A stretch of DNA of 64,000 nt from Macrosoma leucophasiata (taxonomy: Eukaryota; Arthropoda; Insecta; Lepidoptera; Hedylidae): assembly GCA_036365455.1 (NCBI GenBank), contig JAWQUS010000017.1:11098001-11162000 (forward strand). The letters run 5' to 3'. Every line of letters begins with the position of its first letter. The first letter of the stretch is position 1. The translations under genes and the position numbers were made by a program. This document shows positions 11,319-23,324 of the stretch, one piece after another. The notes beneath the pieces are model-generated. The model saw only the letters and a program-made list of their open reading frames with translations, was not told the DNA's origin and did not search any database.

Positions 11319-14300
11319 TCAGTCAATACTGAGAAGAACTTCCCTACAGAAGAAAGTCAGTATAGCTCTTTTGAAATCAAGCTTATATTCTGTAATCAAA
11401 ATATATAAATTTTGTCAAAGATATTAGAGATAATGTGATATAAGAGAGCTTTAGTTTTACAAAATCTGAAATATTTTTGGAGTCCTTTGTAATAGTAGTT
11501 ATAAATGATGATCCTATTGACATTTAGGTACTATGCACATCGCCAAACTAAATTAATTGGAGATCTCTTTGCCCCAAACCGGGGCTTGAATCCGAGACTT
11601 CAGTCGCAGTCTTCTGCCATTTCGGCACCAAGACGTCTATTTATAGGAAGAGAATATTTAGTAATACTATACATATATATATATTAATTTTCGAAAATGG
11701 TTGTAAATCTTACTCGAAATAAAATATTTTCTATTTCAGTAGTTCCAGCTCAGGCCATTAGAAATATAAGACAATTGATTTCTTATTGTTCTCGGCCCCG
11801 ATTGGGTCCTTTGTGGCTTCAGGGGTTAATCCCTGAACCATAAATCTATGGTTTGTTTTATCGCACAAGCAATGATATCCTTAAAGTGACAGATCACTGG
11901 CATTGGTATCGAATACTGTCAAACCTATTGTCTTCTATTTAGGTTACTGTGTAGGTGATCAATTCTCCGGGAATAGGAATGACCTACCTGCTCCAGCAAA
12001 TAAAATGATAGCCGGCCACGAGTCCATGAGTAGAGGCGTCAGGAAAAGTAAAGATATTGCCATTGATATGGGGCCCTGGATCTTTTGCAACCTCTTTACT
12101 CCTATGCTGTGGGCTGGTTGCCAGGCACTGACAAATGTACCGCACAACCAAACTGAAATAGAGAAAACAATACAATTTGAAATAACTTCTTTGTATGACA
12201 ATCCATCACAATTATTCAAAATCATCGAAAATCCATCGCAATTCACATGTAATAACAATGACAGACGTAAAGGAAATGGATTTCTTCGGCGCAGTCGATT
12301 CTTTCGGCGCGGTGCGAGGTGCAAGGCCTCCTTGACAGCGATTCGTTCATTTAACTATCCGTGCTTCGACGCGTATAGATACTCGGGACTCGGATATACG
12401 TTCACCTTTAGTCTGTGCTCTACATCAAACTCACATTGAATTCCAGTAACAAACATGGGCGTCCTTATGTTCTCGTAGCACCAAGCGATCGCTACGAAGA
12501 CGTACGCCAGAACTTGTATGAGTGCGCCCACCGCAGACCAGCGAGCGCCGCGCATACACGGTGGCGCTGGTACATTGGCTTCTGGGATTGCTGTTACCAC
12601 CTGCAAAACATTAAAACTAAAATTAAGCTTACACTCACAGTCCCACACTAGGTGCCCGCGCACACCTTTATAAAATAATCCAACACGTTCGTACTTTTTA
12701 TCAAGCCTGATCAATCTTTAAATATAAAAATCAATTGATGTTCGTTAGTCTCGCTAAAACTCGAGAACGGCTTTACCGATTTGGCAAATTTTGGTATTGA
12801 ATGATTTTTGAAAGTCCAGGGAAGGTTTATAAGGTAAGAAAATATGAAGAAATTGAAGGCAAATAGTAAAAACCACATTTCATTTTCCCCTATAAATAGT
12901 CCGTATCTATCAAACCTTTGACACATTGTTTCATTCTGAGGCAATACGAAGTTCGCCGAGTGAGCTAGTGTTACATAGAACCCTCTATAACTTAACTGTT
13001 AACATAATAAGATACTTAGGAGTATCACAAATTGCGACCACAAACAAAAAAAATACGAGTATGTTCCATTCACAAGTGGTAGAAGCGAAACCTTAAAAAA
13101 AATCATAAGAGGCACTGTATAATGCTTCTATCCCATTTTCTCCCACGTTAAATCCTATAAATTTATGTGTTTGTCTTTTTTTAACTGTCGCATTTTTGTT
13201 TCATCGACTTTCAAAATATACCTAACTAGCTGTGCCCGCGACTCCGTCCACGTGAAAATTTATGTTGTTCAGTACTACCCGGACGAAGTCGAGGGCGCAG
13301 CTTTATACAAGCTGCGCCCTCGACGTATAAAAGTAGCCTAAGTTACTCCTTATTACATCAGCTATCTGGCACTGAAAGTCCTGTCAAAATCGGTCCAGCC
13401 GTTCCCAAGATCAGTCGGAACAAACAGACAGACAGACAGACATACAGACAGACAGACAGATAGACAGACACACAGAAAAAAATTGTAAAAAATGTTGTTT
13501 TGGTATATGTAACGTGTAGACGCATGCATTTAGTAATAAGCGGCTATTTTAATATTACAAACAGACACTCCAATTTTATTTATTTGTATAGATGATGCTC
13601 AAGAAGTTATCACTTCAAAAATAACATTACCTGTATTCTGTCTTTATACTCCTTAACGACAGCATCAATGTCTGTTGAATCGTCACCCGAAGACACGTCA
13701 GGTTCACTATGTTCAGCGTCCGACGGCACGTCTTCGACTTCGGCAGTGGCCAGTTCTCTGCTGCCACTTGCTATTTGCTCCACTTCCTCTGTCGGACAAC
13801 CTGCGTACTCATCGAGGAGAAGACACTCACGCTCTTCTGTTTCTGTAAAGTAATAGATAAGTAGTTATAGCTTTTAACTATCAACAATAAAAACTGAAAA
13901 ATCATGTATCTGATTTACAATTATGAAATTACTAGCTGTTGCCCACGGCTTCGCCCGCGTGGATGTCGTTTTATAAATAACTAAATAGCCTAAAGCCTAT
14001 GTTCTTCCTCAAAGTCAGCTCTATCTCTGCACCAAATTTCATTAAAATTGGTTCAGTCGTTTGGACGTGAAAAGGTAACAGACAGACAGACAGAATTACT
14101 TTCGCATTTATAACATTAAGTAGGGATAATTTTTGTATTTACAATTTTATATTAAAAGTAGGTAAGCAAAGGGCAGCGACCATAAAACTAAAGAATCGAA
14201 TTTTGTATTATTCCCAATCGGTGGTCTTATCCATTTTTGGGAGAAAGAATGAGCATACCTACCTACTCGTTTTAAGTTATATTTAAAAAAAATATTTAAC

Positions 14301-17300
14301 TATTAATACCTAATACATCGGGATACTTAAAATAATAGTCTTTCTAGAATAATTCATATCATTATACGATAGTTTCCATGCTACGTTTTACTGTATCAGA
14401 ACACTAGGTATACTTATTTTTGTTCTAAGTATGGTACGAAGAGTTCGCTAAACTATACCTACTACTAGATAGAATGGCAATTAATGTACTTTCAGGGACC
14501 TGGCCGCTTGACCACCCGGGCACCTTATCCCGCCGTAATATGTAAATGCTAAGTAGGTATATTAAATTTGAATGATTTTGGATAAGCGGTGAGTTCCCTA
14601 ACTGTATTTATTTATTTATTTAATTTCTATGCACATAGAAAAGGTACATAAGGCGGACTTAATGCTACTACAAGGCATTATCGACCAGTCAACCTTTGGG
14701 TAGTCAACTGTACCTAACATTATGTTCAAAACACCTTTATACCTTTAATAACTTTAGATTTTATGCTCTCTAAGGTTTTGGTGTGTCGAATAGCTGATGG
14801 AATAAACCAGAGGCCTCGTTTGCTTTTGCTCGACTTCGTTCCCCTCGAAGTGCCTTCAGTTCCCAATCGTTTGTACTCTATATCTGGAATGCACATAAAA
14901 TATGTATAGAGACAGCGCTGATGTAATAAATTATGTAATTGTCAATCAAATGTTTATTACATACTTCCTGCTTCCATTTGTTCTGGCGTAGGTATACACT
15001 GCATGATCATAAAGTGGAACGCTTGGATAGAAATGCTCAACAAATGGCTTGCATTCATCAATGTTATCATGTGTGATAAAGGGCACGCGAATGCCAAAAT
15101 TGCAGCAAGGCTACCTGCAATTATAATTTACGGCATTAAAGTATTGATTGAAAAAACGATGTTGTTAAATACTCAGTTTTGTTTTTCAGTCAAGGAATTG
15201 AATTTTTTTAATACATTTGTGTAGCTACTGCTACTGCTACGTTATTTTCGCCTAATAGGTATTTTGAAAAGTTTTTGATGAGACTTTATAGGTATGTATG
15301 TATGAACTTCACGCCAGGTCCCTAACGGGGTAGGCAGAGAGTGTAGAGCGCCAGATATCCCGGTCCTGACAAACCTCTCGTGCCTCGTCTACCTTCATCA
15401 TTCTCTTCATACATGCACGCCGATTCCTAAGACTTTTGACCCCACCATCAGACATCTTTATATCGGTATGATATATATATTACAGATGGAGTGACAAACT
15501 GTTATTATTCTGGCTCTTTGTATACCTATTTACGCCTTTACCTATCTATTATGTACTCAAAGAAAAAAAACTAACCTGCTGTAAATACAGCTAACACTGG
15601 ACTGCCAGTAGTTGTGCTCTCATAAGTCATAGATCTAGTCAGAACTTTCCATTCAGTTGAAGCCAGAGCTACTAAGACCGAAAAGAGTAGCGGACATAAC
15701 TCAGTAAGAGCCAAGCAGATGCCTGCTGCAGTGATAGCGGCTAACAGTGGACACATCCATCCAGCAGATCTTGCCTCTAATAAAGTTGTCACTGGTAGAG
15801 CTGCGTCGATTGATGTACCTCTGAAATTATTATTTTTATTTGAACGGCATTTGAACTTAACAACGTACAGGTCCAAAAATTCAATTTATAAGCTTTACCT
15901 ATCTTTCTACTAGCAGCTACGTAGTATCTAATTCTGATCATTTCCTTTTTATTGTATCTACTATGTTGTTGTGCCTACGCTTATTTCATTAGTAATTAAT
16001 TTCTCACATAAATTATGTAGTCACAGAACTGTTACTCATCGCTTATTCAAAATGAATCAAATATAGCCATCACATAAGGTGTTTGTGTAATAAGTATAAT
16101 GGCGAATTTCCTAATAGAATTATATTTTTATGTAATGAATGTGGCAAACAAGCGTGCCGTTCACATTGATGTTAAGCGATGACTGCAGCCTATAGATGTC
16201 TACACAAAAACCAGAGGACAAAATACAGATGCGTTGCCACCCCTGAGACCTAAGTTGTTCACGGGACCATATTAAATACATATAACTATATCAGCAAAGC
16301 CATAGGTGGGTAATATAAGGTATCTACTTATACTAAGTACAACTTACCCTTTTAACATGTTTCGGAAGAAAAAACATAGACTTGACAAAACGATTGTAGG
16401 TAAACCAATCATTAGAAGTAAGTTCTTTTTTTTAATAGTTTCATTTTCTTTAGAAGGCAAAACTATTGTGAACGCGTATGAAATTGGAGCTCCCGCTGCG
16501 AACACCTAAAGTTAAGAAATAGATGATTAGTTAAATGAGACAAGACATTTAATTATTTCTTGAATAACTTTACTTACATCCGTTATCGTAATAGGTGTCG
16601 CCATGCTGATGTTGGCAATGTCCAAATTAATGAGGCCAAATATAGCAAAACACTGGCTGAATACATACAAGAGTATCAACAACAAGAATGTGAACATTAT
16701 GCTTTCCTGAAATTAATAGTAATGCATTTATGAATTACTAGTTTCTATAGTCACATTAAAGCATTTACAGCCATAGATAGATACCTCAAGTCCACACATA
16801 AACATTGCACACACAACCATGACAACAGTGACTCCTAAAACATCGGGCCACGGCTCTCCAAGCGCCCTGGTTTCGTACCCGAACAGCCAGCGTCTGGTGC
16901 GGCCAGCCGTCACATGGTCTGCTGTGGCACTCAATATTCTGGCACAGACCGCCACGGCCACCAGGTGGGACAGGAAACACATCCACATTGCCATAAAGTC
17001 GCCAAATGACCGCAAGTTTCGCTCTCGACGCCCCCTGGCTGTTTTAGACGGAGGCAGTATTTCGCTGACTTTTTTCAAATCCTTGCATGTGAACGCTGAA
17101 AACAAAATTAAATTATTGACAGAAACGTTTTTTTATACTATTATAATAGAGAAAAACAACATATCAGTAAATGAGTGTTAGAATAGAAACTAGAGCTAGA
17201 CAAAAGCTTAAAATGTCTTTCGTAATAAGGAAACTAAATGATCACAAATACGGGAGTACAATGATACGAAGACAAGACCATAAGTGCTAGTTTGAGAAAA

Positions 17301-17582
17301 ACATCTTTGAAATATCTCTACATTTTATGATATCTCTACGTGTCCGTCTACAGAAAGAATCTAAATTCAGAGTAATGATATGCTAACACAAAAATAACAA
17401 TAATGGGTACATTGTTATTCAAACTTACTGGCAAACGTTATAAATGTAGCGAGCAAAAGTACTGCTGGCACAGAGCTGTAGCTGAAGTTGGCAGCAGCCA
17501 GGGGAGCCAACAGCAACGTGCCGAGGGTCCATCTGGCACCACACGCCTCGCCACCACTTAATACCCTCAATGTCTTACTCAT
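11319..17582 (-). CDS. Divergent cationic-amino-acid-transporter-like membrane protein (APC/SLC7 family)
   Basis: Exons on the minus strand: 17429-17582, 16785-17095, 16578-16706, 16348-16505, 15576-15820, 14965-15114, 13631-13842, 12435-12600, 11988-12152 and 11319-11389. All are GT-AG and phase-consistent, giving 586 residues. Hydrophobic segments run through residues 20-380, a 70-residue acidic loop follows (383-453, exon 7), then more membrane segments (about 470-563). The layout matches CAT transporters. VFAAGAPISYAF fits the CAT GVF-AGA--CFYAF motif, and exons 5-6 fit the gating-helix region. Exon 1 has GTLLLAPLAA where CATs carry the substrate-binding GAGIYV loop, so transport may be lost or altered. 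The start is the ATG at 17582; a 5' UTR exon probably lies at 18319. The last exon is short, supported by an AATAAA 21 bases later. An alternative is read-through of exon 9 to the stop at 11959. The gene is clear; the family assignment is moderate. Confidence 0.75.
11545..11625. mobile_element. tRNA-like SINE fragment
   Basis: Contains a B-box-like GGGCTTGAATCCGAG, and also reads as a B box on the other strand. It sits just upstream of the transporter gene's last exon in its final intron. Too short and unpaired to be a tRNA gene. Confidence 0.35.
12737..12972 (-). repeat. Dispersed repeat family H
   Basis: Reverse-oriented copy of the repeat at 33943-34165. Shared parts include GAGACTAACG/GCTAAAACTCGAGAACGG, CCTTCCCTGG and the end AATACGAAGT. 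In the transporter gene's intron 7. Its open frame is repeat-borne. Confidence 0.7.
13229..13595 (+). repeat. Family C repeat, full-length, with a 16-bp perfect hairpin
   Basis: Head AACTAGCTGTGCCCGCGACT at 13229, GACAGACA runs, and the usual tail TTTATTTATTTGTATAGAT. A perfect inverted repeat (arms 13288-13303 and 13309-13324, 5-nt loop, GGGCGCAGC core) lies near the head and is absent from other copies. Confidence 0.75.
13929..14127 (+). repeat. Family C-like repeat
   Basis: Head ACTAGCTGTTGCCCACGGCT, tail GTAACAGACAGACAGACAGA. In an intron of the transporter-like gene. Confidence 0.6.
14605..14705 (-). mobile_element. 3' tail of a CR1-like LINE
   Basis: Reversed copy of the LINE tail seen at 49480-49575 and 43145-43268: GGTTGACTGGTCGATAATGC, then GCATTAAGTCCGCC, then (AAAT)n. 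Confidence 0.75.
15290..15452 (-). mobile_element. LINE 3'-end fragment (C-terminal reverse-transcriptase ORF tail)
   Basis: On the minus strand it encodes the same tail as the longer copy at 32605-32860 (RACM, MKVDEAREVC, then WRSTLSAYP). The DNA ends in CTCTGCCTACCCCGTTAGGG and GGCGTGAAG. Confidence 0.7.
16130..16272 (-). mobile_element. SINE-like family E, truncated
   Basis: Shares TGGCAAACAAGC, TTCACATTGATGTTAAG and CAGATGCGTTGCCAC with full copies. In an intron of the transporter gene. Confidence 0.7.
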
Positions 17583-17637
17583 TTTGATCTGGATATCTCT
17601 CACTTCTAAATATTAACCTGAAAAATTCCTGAGTATT

Positions 17638-17865
17638 ATGTATTACTGCTGTTGCCCGCGGCTCCGCCTGCGTGTAGTTCGCTTTTCGAGTAACCTGTGG
17701 TATCCCACAGGATTTTTTTTTCGGGATAAAACTATCCTGTGTGTTAATCCAAGTTATCCTCTATGTGTGTTTCAAATTTCATGAAAATCGGTTCAGCAGG
17801 TTTTGCGTGAAGGAGTAACAAACAAACAAACATACAAACTTTCTCATTAATAATATTAGTGGAAT
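17638..17865 (+). repeat. Family C-like repeat
   Basis: Head CTGTTGCCCGCGGCTCCGCC, middle TTTCATGAAAATCGGTTCAG, tail GAGTAACAAACAAACAAACA. A reversed relative lies at 58618-58826. Confidence 0.65.
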
Positions 17866-18318
17866 GATTCCATAAAATACGTAATTAATTTTATTTCATC
17901 CAGTCATCATGCAACGTGCAAAAATGTATCTACCTAATTTCAATTTGAAACTGAGTATTTTCAATCAATTCTTAAAACACAGCTTCTTTTAGTAGGTGTA
18001 AGCTACCAAATTAACTAATGAAAAGCATAATTTGACAAATAATAAGCGTCACTTAGAAGCTTAAAAATCTTAATAAAAATCCAAGGTAAGTAAATAATAG
18101 TTACTATTTACTAATTGAAGCTAAAATAATCAAACTCACTGCATCAGATCTACGAACAAGTAATTAAGAATAACTTTGTTTTATACAACGTTTTGTGATT
18201 GAGTAGGTAATATATTTAATTTTGGGTAATATATTTCAGTAATATATTTTTTATAATGTAGGCAAGATCAAATTTATATTAAGTTTGCCGGGCCACTGAA
18301 ATTATAAATTTAACTCAC

Positions 18319-18450
18319 CATTTTTATATAAGAACACTTAATCACATAACTCTACATTTTGCACTCGCTTAGTTACAGGTTTTATCAATGTGTAGTTGCT
18401 AAACATAGATTTATTGGTGAATTCGTAACTATCCCTGACATGAACAGTTT
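18319..18450 (-). other. Probable 5' UTR exon of the transporter-like gene
   Basis: Ends in a strong donor (AAAATG/GTGAGT at 18318). The next acceptor on this strand is TTTTTCAG before 17617, which leads into the exon holding the start codon at 17582. Spliced, the upstream ATG gives a four-codon uORF ending TAG. The 5' limit is not determined. Confidence 0.4.
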
Positions 18451-18459
18451 ATTTTCCAT

Positions 18460-19950
18460 TTTCATGCGACAAAAATGAGTAGCGTAGAACTATATCTACG
18501 TCCCTTTTGTTCTTGCCTAATCGATACGGTTGTCGGCACTCGGGTGACCAATAGAGAGAGCTGTACAATGGGATAATAGCTTACAAATAACTAACATCAT
18601 ATTGAAATAGTGGAAAAAGTTAGATACTCAATCAAAAGTTTTATCAAACAGCAATAAATGAAATAAATAGTTGCAATTCTATAAATGTTTAGGTTTATTC
18701 CATCATGCTGCGATGTCGTATAAATATTGATTAATTCTAACGACTAGGCTCTCTCTTAAAACCCTCTCTTCTTGAATCTAAATTTAAATACGCCAAGAAC
18801 GCCTATTTAATTCACTTTCATGATAGTTTATATGCAATACTTATCGCATGTATGATCAAACTGGTTAGTTGGGCACCACTTCATCAAAGTTCATTTTACT
18901 ATTCCTACTACTAATACTAGGGCGATCAGTTAGTATTTTTTGTTATTCAATTTCGGATAACTACAATGCCTGACATTATTTTAGTAAGTACATACATTTT
19001 ATAGATAGCGTGTCTTGTAGAATATTTATTATAATTATTCAACATAAAATCATCGACACTTTAGCTCTACGAAACTTTTATTTTTTATTACCTGCCGTGT
19101 GGTTAATGCACAAATATTCGTTCCTAGGGCTTCATATTAAACGATTTGTTTTGACTAGTACCGCTTAACATTTAGTACCTATATCCGACACAATTATCAG
19201 GTTACCTACATACTCCTGTATATTTTTTTACTGTATCATACCTATCTATTGTAAGTACCTATGTAAGTTCATTTTAGCTTTGTATCCATAGAAACTCAAA
19301 CTATACCTATGGCTTTACTTCATGTCCTCCAAATCGTATGAAATGAAATAGCCTACAATTTAGGCATCTGAGAGTCTGTCTTTGGTATTAAGTAATCAAG
19401 ATTCTAGATGGCTATCTCTAGAACCGCTGTTTATTAGTTGTCACCGGAATTAATGCATGAACACGTAATAGGACCTTATACTGTAGGCAGATACAGTTAA
19501 TCCAATTATATTCTGACTCAATTCCCTCCGTTGCAGTTCGCGGAAGAATTACGAGTATTTCTGGAAGTTATACCGACCGACTACTAGACACTTGAATTTA
19601 GTTTCCTTAGATAACAGTAAGTGATTAATTTGAATAGGAAGACATGCATTTTTTGGAAAAATCAGTTTTTAAAATTATTGTTCACATTAATTTCTCTCAA
19701 ATATTTTCAATCGAAAGAGACAAATGAAAACGTCATTGTTGCGCATGAAAAACAGAAAATCCTAGTAGGTACCCACTTAAATAAGTAAAATTGATTTTTA
19801 AATTTTATTTTCCAAATTAATTGCTAGTAAATTACCTTCTACCTTTAATATTTAAGTGGTAGAGTCGAGGTACAGGAAGCTATTGTAGAGTCGAATGTTG
19901 AATGAGCTATACTTTAGGAGAACATATTTTCTGCCGAAGTCCACCTGTTC
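18460..19950. other. Gene-free AT-rich stretch
   Basis: No exon, RNA gene or recognisable repeat seen on either strand. Confidence 0.45.
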
Positions 19951-19954
19951 GGAT

Positions 19955-20025
19955 TTCAGTAGCTCAGTTGGGAGAGCAACTGGACCAGTGATCCTAGTGG
20001 TCACTTGTAGTCATATTTTTTTTTC
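19955..20025 (+). mobile_element. tRNA-derived SINE head
   Basis: CAGTAGCTCAGTTGGGAGAG is an A-box arm, and an anticodon-like arm follows. The T arm is missing and T/A-rich sequence follows, so it is a SINE fragment (family G type) and not a tRNA gene. Confidence 0.6.
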
Positions 20026-20149
20026 CTTTAAATTTTTTATCTACACTTATAAAAAATCTGTAGAAGAGTAAATTCTGTACATTAAAAATACTGAAAATGA
20101 TTAAAAATACCAGGGGATGTTATTAGATCGATACCGAACACAAATATGT

Positions 20150-20500
20150 GATTAGTTTTTTTTTGTCTGTCTATCTGTCTGTCTGTTTATCTGTCTGTCT
20201 GTCTGTCTGTTTGTTCAAGCATCACATAAAAACTACCGGTCCGATTACAATGAAACTTGGTATGATTATACTTTAACCTTTGGCGCACAACACTGGGTAC
20301 TTTTTATCCCGGAAAAATGTCTGTTTGGCTGTGTGTTTGTGGTCGCTTATATAAGAAACGCCTTATTCGATTTGCGGTTTTCACTAATATATTGTAGTAA
20401 GTTTCACTTAACATTAAGTGTTTGTTTTATGTGAATCGGTTCGAATATTTTTAAGCTATTCTGTATCTTAGTTCTATCTTTTAGGGAGTTTCGTACCTAA
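20150..20500 (-). repeat. TCTG microsatellite with degraded dispersed repeat
   Basis: (TCTG)n at about 20163-20212, followed by ACCGGTCCGATTACAATGAA and TTATCCCGGAAAAATG, the usual interior of family C-like repeats on the minus strand. Confidence 0.5.
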
Positions 20501-20504
20501 TAGG

Positions 20505-20690
20505 TAAAAACGGACCCTACGGATAACTAATCCTCCGCTGTCTGTCTGTCTGTCCGTCCGTCCGTCGGTCTGTCTGTCACCAGGCTGTATCTCATAAATA
20601 GTGATAGCAAAAAAGCTAACATTTTCCCAAATTATGTATTTCTATTACCGCTATAATGTAGACGCTTAAAATTTTCACAGAATTTTTAGG
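20505..20690 (-). repeat. Family D dispersed repeat
   Basis: Reversed member of the family whose plus copy lies at 34645-34990: GACAGACAGACGG after ACAGCCTGGTGA, and TATTTATGAGATACAGC. Contains TCTG/TCCG runs. Confidence 0.6.
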
Positions 20691-20694
20691 TCTT

Positions 20695-21575
20695 ATGTTG
20701 TTTTGTAGTTTCCATAATAAATCTATATACATACATATATACAAATAAATAAAATGGGAGTGTCTGTTTGTAATATTAAAATAACTGCTTATTACTAAAC
20801 CCATATGTAAGTATACACGGTACATATACCAAAACAACATTTTTTACTATTTTTGTCAGTCTGTCTGTCTGTCTGTTTGGCGGGGCTAATATTGGGAACG
20901 GCTTGATCGATTTTGACGGGACTTTCACTGGCAGATAGCTGATGTGATGCGGAGTAACTTAGGCTACTTTTGTGTCCATACATCGGGGGTAGGTAGCTGA
21001 TGTAACAAGGAGTACCTTAGGCTAATTTTATCACCATACATCCATACATACATACCTACATACAAATAAAAAGAATTGGAGTGTCTTCGACTTTGACGGG
21101 ACTTTCACTGGCAGATAGATGATGTGATAAGGAGTAACTTAGGCTACTTTTATCTCCATACAACCATACATACATACATACCTACATACAAATAAACAGA
21201 ATTTGAGTGTCTCCGATTTTGACGGGACTTGCACTGGCAGATGGCTGATGTAATAAGGAGTAACTTGAGCTACTTTTATCTCCACACAACCATACGTACA
21301 TAACTACATACAAATACATAGAATTTGAGTGTCTCCGATTTTGACGGGACTTCTACTGGCAGATAGCTGATGTAATTAGGAGTAACTTACGCTACTTTTA
21401 TACTAACTGCGCTCACGACTTCGTCCGGATAGATACTGAACAATCAAACTTTTTCTCACGTAGACGAAGTCGCGGGCACAGCTAGTTTAAAATACACATA
21501 CATATGCATTTAGTAAAAAGCAGTTATTTTAATATTACAAACAGACACTCCAATTTTATTTATTTGTATAGATAT
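20695..21575 (-). repeat. Family C repeat with internal tandem units and a second, inverted tail
   Basis: On the minus strand: tail, then four or five units of about 115 bp (each with GATTTTGACGGGACTT, CTGGCAGATAGCTGATG, GGAGTAACTTAGGCTAC and a CATA run), then the head at about 21470-21487. A plus-strand tail copy follows at 21490-21573. Confidence 0.75.
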
Positions 21576-21920
21576 TTCATCAGTAGTTATGTCATATTGC
21601 GATAAATTCAATAAAAATAAAACAGCGAACATATTTTTATAAAGATTATCGTTTGATTTATGTAGTCTCGTAAATGCAACGCAATATTATACCTAATGCA
21701 GATTAGATGACAGAAGATAATGTTCGCGTTATCTCAGAGAGTCTGCAAGAAAGCTTGACTACAAAAGCTGTTGTTTGAGTTAAGAATACCCTTTTGTTTT
21801 AATAGCACAGCAATTCTAAAGATTAACATTTTACTAGCAGTGCTTACGGCTTCTCGAAGATCTCTTTGTATGTGTATATTTATTGCGTAGGTTATTTTTT
21901 TCTGTATTTAACTTCCTATG
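21576..21920. other. Gene-free stretch
   Basis: Nothing recognisable seen. Confidence 0.4.
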
Positions 21921-22000
21921 AGGCTTCTATAGCTTAGTGGTAAAGCGGCTGGGCTAGTAGGGCATCCAAAGGTACCTATTTCCTTTTTTCTTTAAATTCA
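21921..22000 (+). mobile_element. tRNA-like SINE fragment
   Basis: GCTTCTATAGCTTAGTGGTA resembles a tRNA D arm (A box). No paired T arm follows. Confidence 0.45.
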
Positions 22001-22017
22001 CGTGCATGTGTATGTAT

Positions 22018-22140
22018 GTATCTTCACGCCAGGTCCCTCAAGGGGTAGGTTGAGAGTGTGGGGCGCCAGATATCCCGGTCCTGACATACCTCCCGTGCTT
22101 CTTCTACTTTCAACATTCTCTTCATAAATGCACGTGGATA
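22018..22140 (-). mobile_element. LINE 3'-end fragment
   Basis: Same element as at 15290 and 32605. Tail TCTTCACGCCAGGTCCCTCA in plus orientation, followed by GCGCCAGATATCCCGGTCC. Confidence 0.65.
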
Positions 22141-22640
22141 TGTCATTGTAAAAAATAAAGAATAACAATTAACTTTACTAAGTTTATTCATTCATTCTGT
22201 CTGGGTAATTATCAGTCACTGCAACATGTGATCAAAGCTGTAATTAAGACAGCTGTGTCTTGTGTGTAATACGAGAGCCAGTTTGTTGACTGGAATAACT
22301 AGGGGAATAATGTAGGCAGGGTTCGTCACTTGGTAAATTTTTTGATAGGGTTAGGTCAGTAACGCCGTCCTGAATAGGTCTTACACCTACTTATCTTATG
22401 TCTGTCAAATGTCTCACTTTGCCGACGTTTTAGTTTCCTTCCAGCTATGGAAGGATGGTCGCGGGTAGACAGACCAAAGCCACGTTATGTAGCCACGCTA
22501 TATAAATTAGAATCAAGATCTTGTGTCATAAAAAAATGTAACATTTCGTCTATATTTCCGAAGGTCCAAAAAGAATTCCGAATCCAAAAAGCCTATTGAA
22601 ATCTCCTGGCACATAACCAAACTCCGAGGATGGCACTTTA
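22141..22640. other. Stretch without a supported gene
   Basis: No exon or recognisable repeat. The short frames are unsupported. Confidence 0.35.
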
Positions 22641-22644
22641 GAAA

Positions 22645-22912
22645 CGTACCTTCACGCCTGTAATCCCCGAAGGGGTAGGCAGAGGTAAATGCATGCATTC
22701 AAGCATACATGCAAACACCCACGATTCGCCGGTTACGTTTTGGCCCATGTAACAGGTGGCGAGCCTGTTGACATCTCCGGGCACATTACCAAACTTTGAG
22801 GTACTGGGAAATTTCCAGAAAATGGAAAAATCCCAATAGAACCAGAGACAAAGGCTTTTTCACCATTATCTCTGATAACCCCCTACCCGGGAATCGAACC
22901 CAGGACCTCAGC
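22645..22912 (-). mobile_element. tRNA-derived SINE family F
   Basis: On the minus strand it starts with a B-box region (CTGGGTTCGATTCCCGGG). It ends with CTCTGCCTACCCCTTCGGGG followed by GGCGTGAAGG, a tail shared with the LINE fragments of this window. Other copies at 41503 and 43322. Confidence 0.7.
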
Positions 22913-23324
22913 GTAGTGGTAGTGGTAGTGGTACTTTAGAATAGCAGAAATATAAATCCTAACAGCACTTATTCTCCGCGAGTAAGTGATTTTTTTATAT
23001 TAATCTACTTATTGACAACCTCAGTTTGATATGGTACAATGGGGACCTACTATGATAGTAAATAGCTCTCTGTTGAAATATAAATAGCGAATTGCATATT
23101 ATTGTTTGCATAAGATGAATAGAGATTATTTCTAGTGCGGCCTAATATATTTAAACGTAAACCACAATTATTTTTACCTACCTAACCTGGAGGTAATCCG
23201 ATTGTCAACTTTGATCATGGCCATTCATGGCTCCCATTTAGAGTGCTGGATTTTTATTGGCAGTAAAAAACCAAACATAGCTTCATCTAAACTGTGCAGT
23301 TAGAGTGTAGAGATTTTTCTATGT

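Noticed and set aside
12711..12944. Frame with CQRFDRYGLF, also present at 33966
   Set aside because: It is the repeat family H read in one frame; both copies are dispersed repeats.
19955..20025. tRNA gene
   Set aside because: A good D arm but no T arm or acceptor closure; T-rich tail as in SINEs. The other B-box hits (7735, 22880, 41705, 58345) are also SINE heads.
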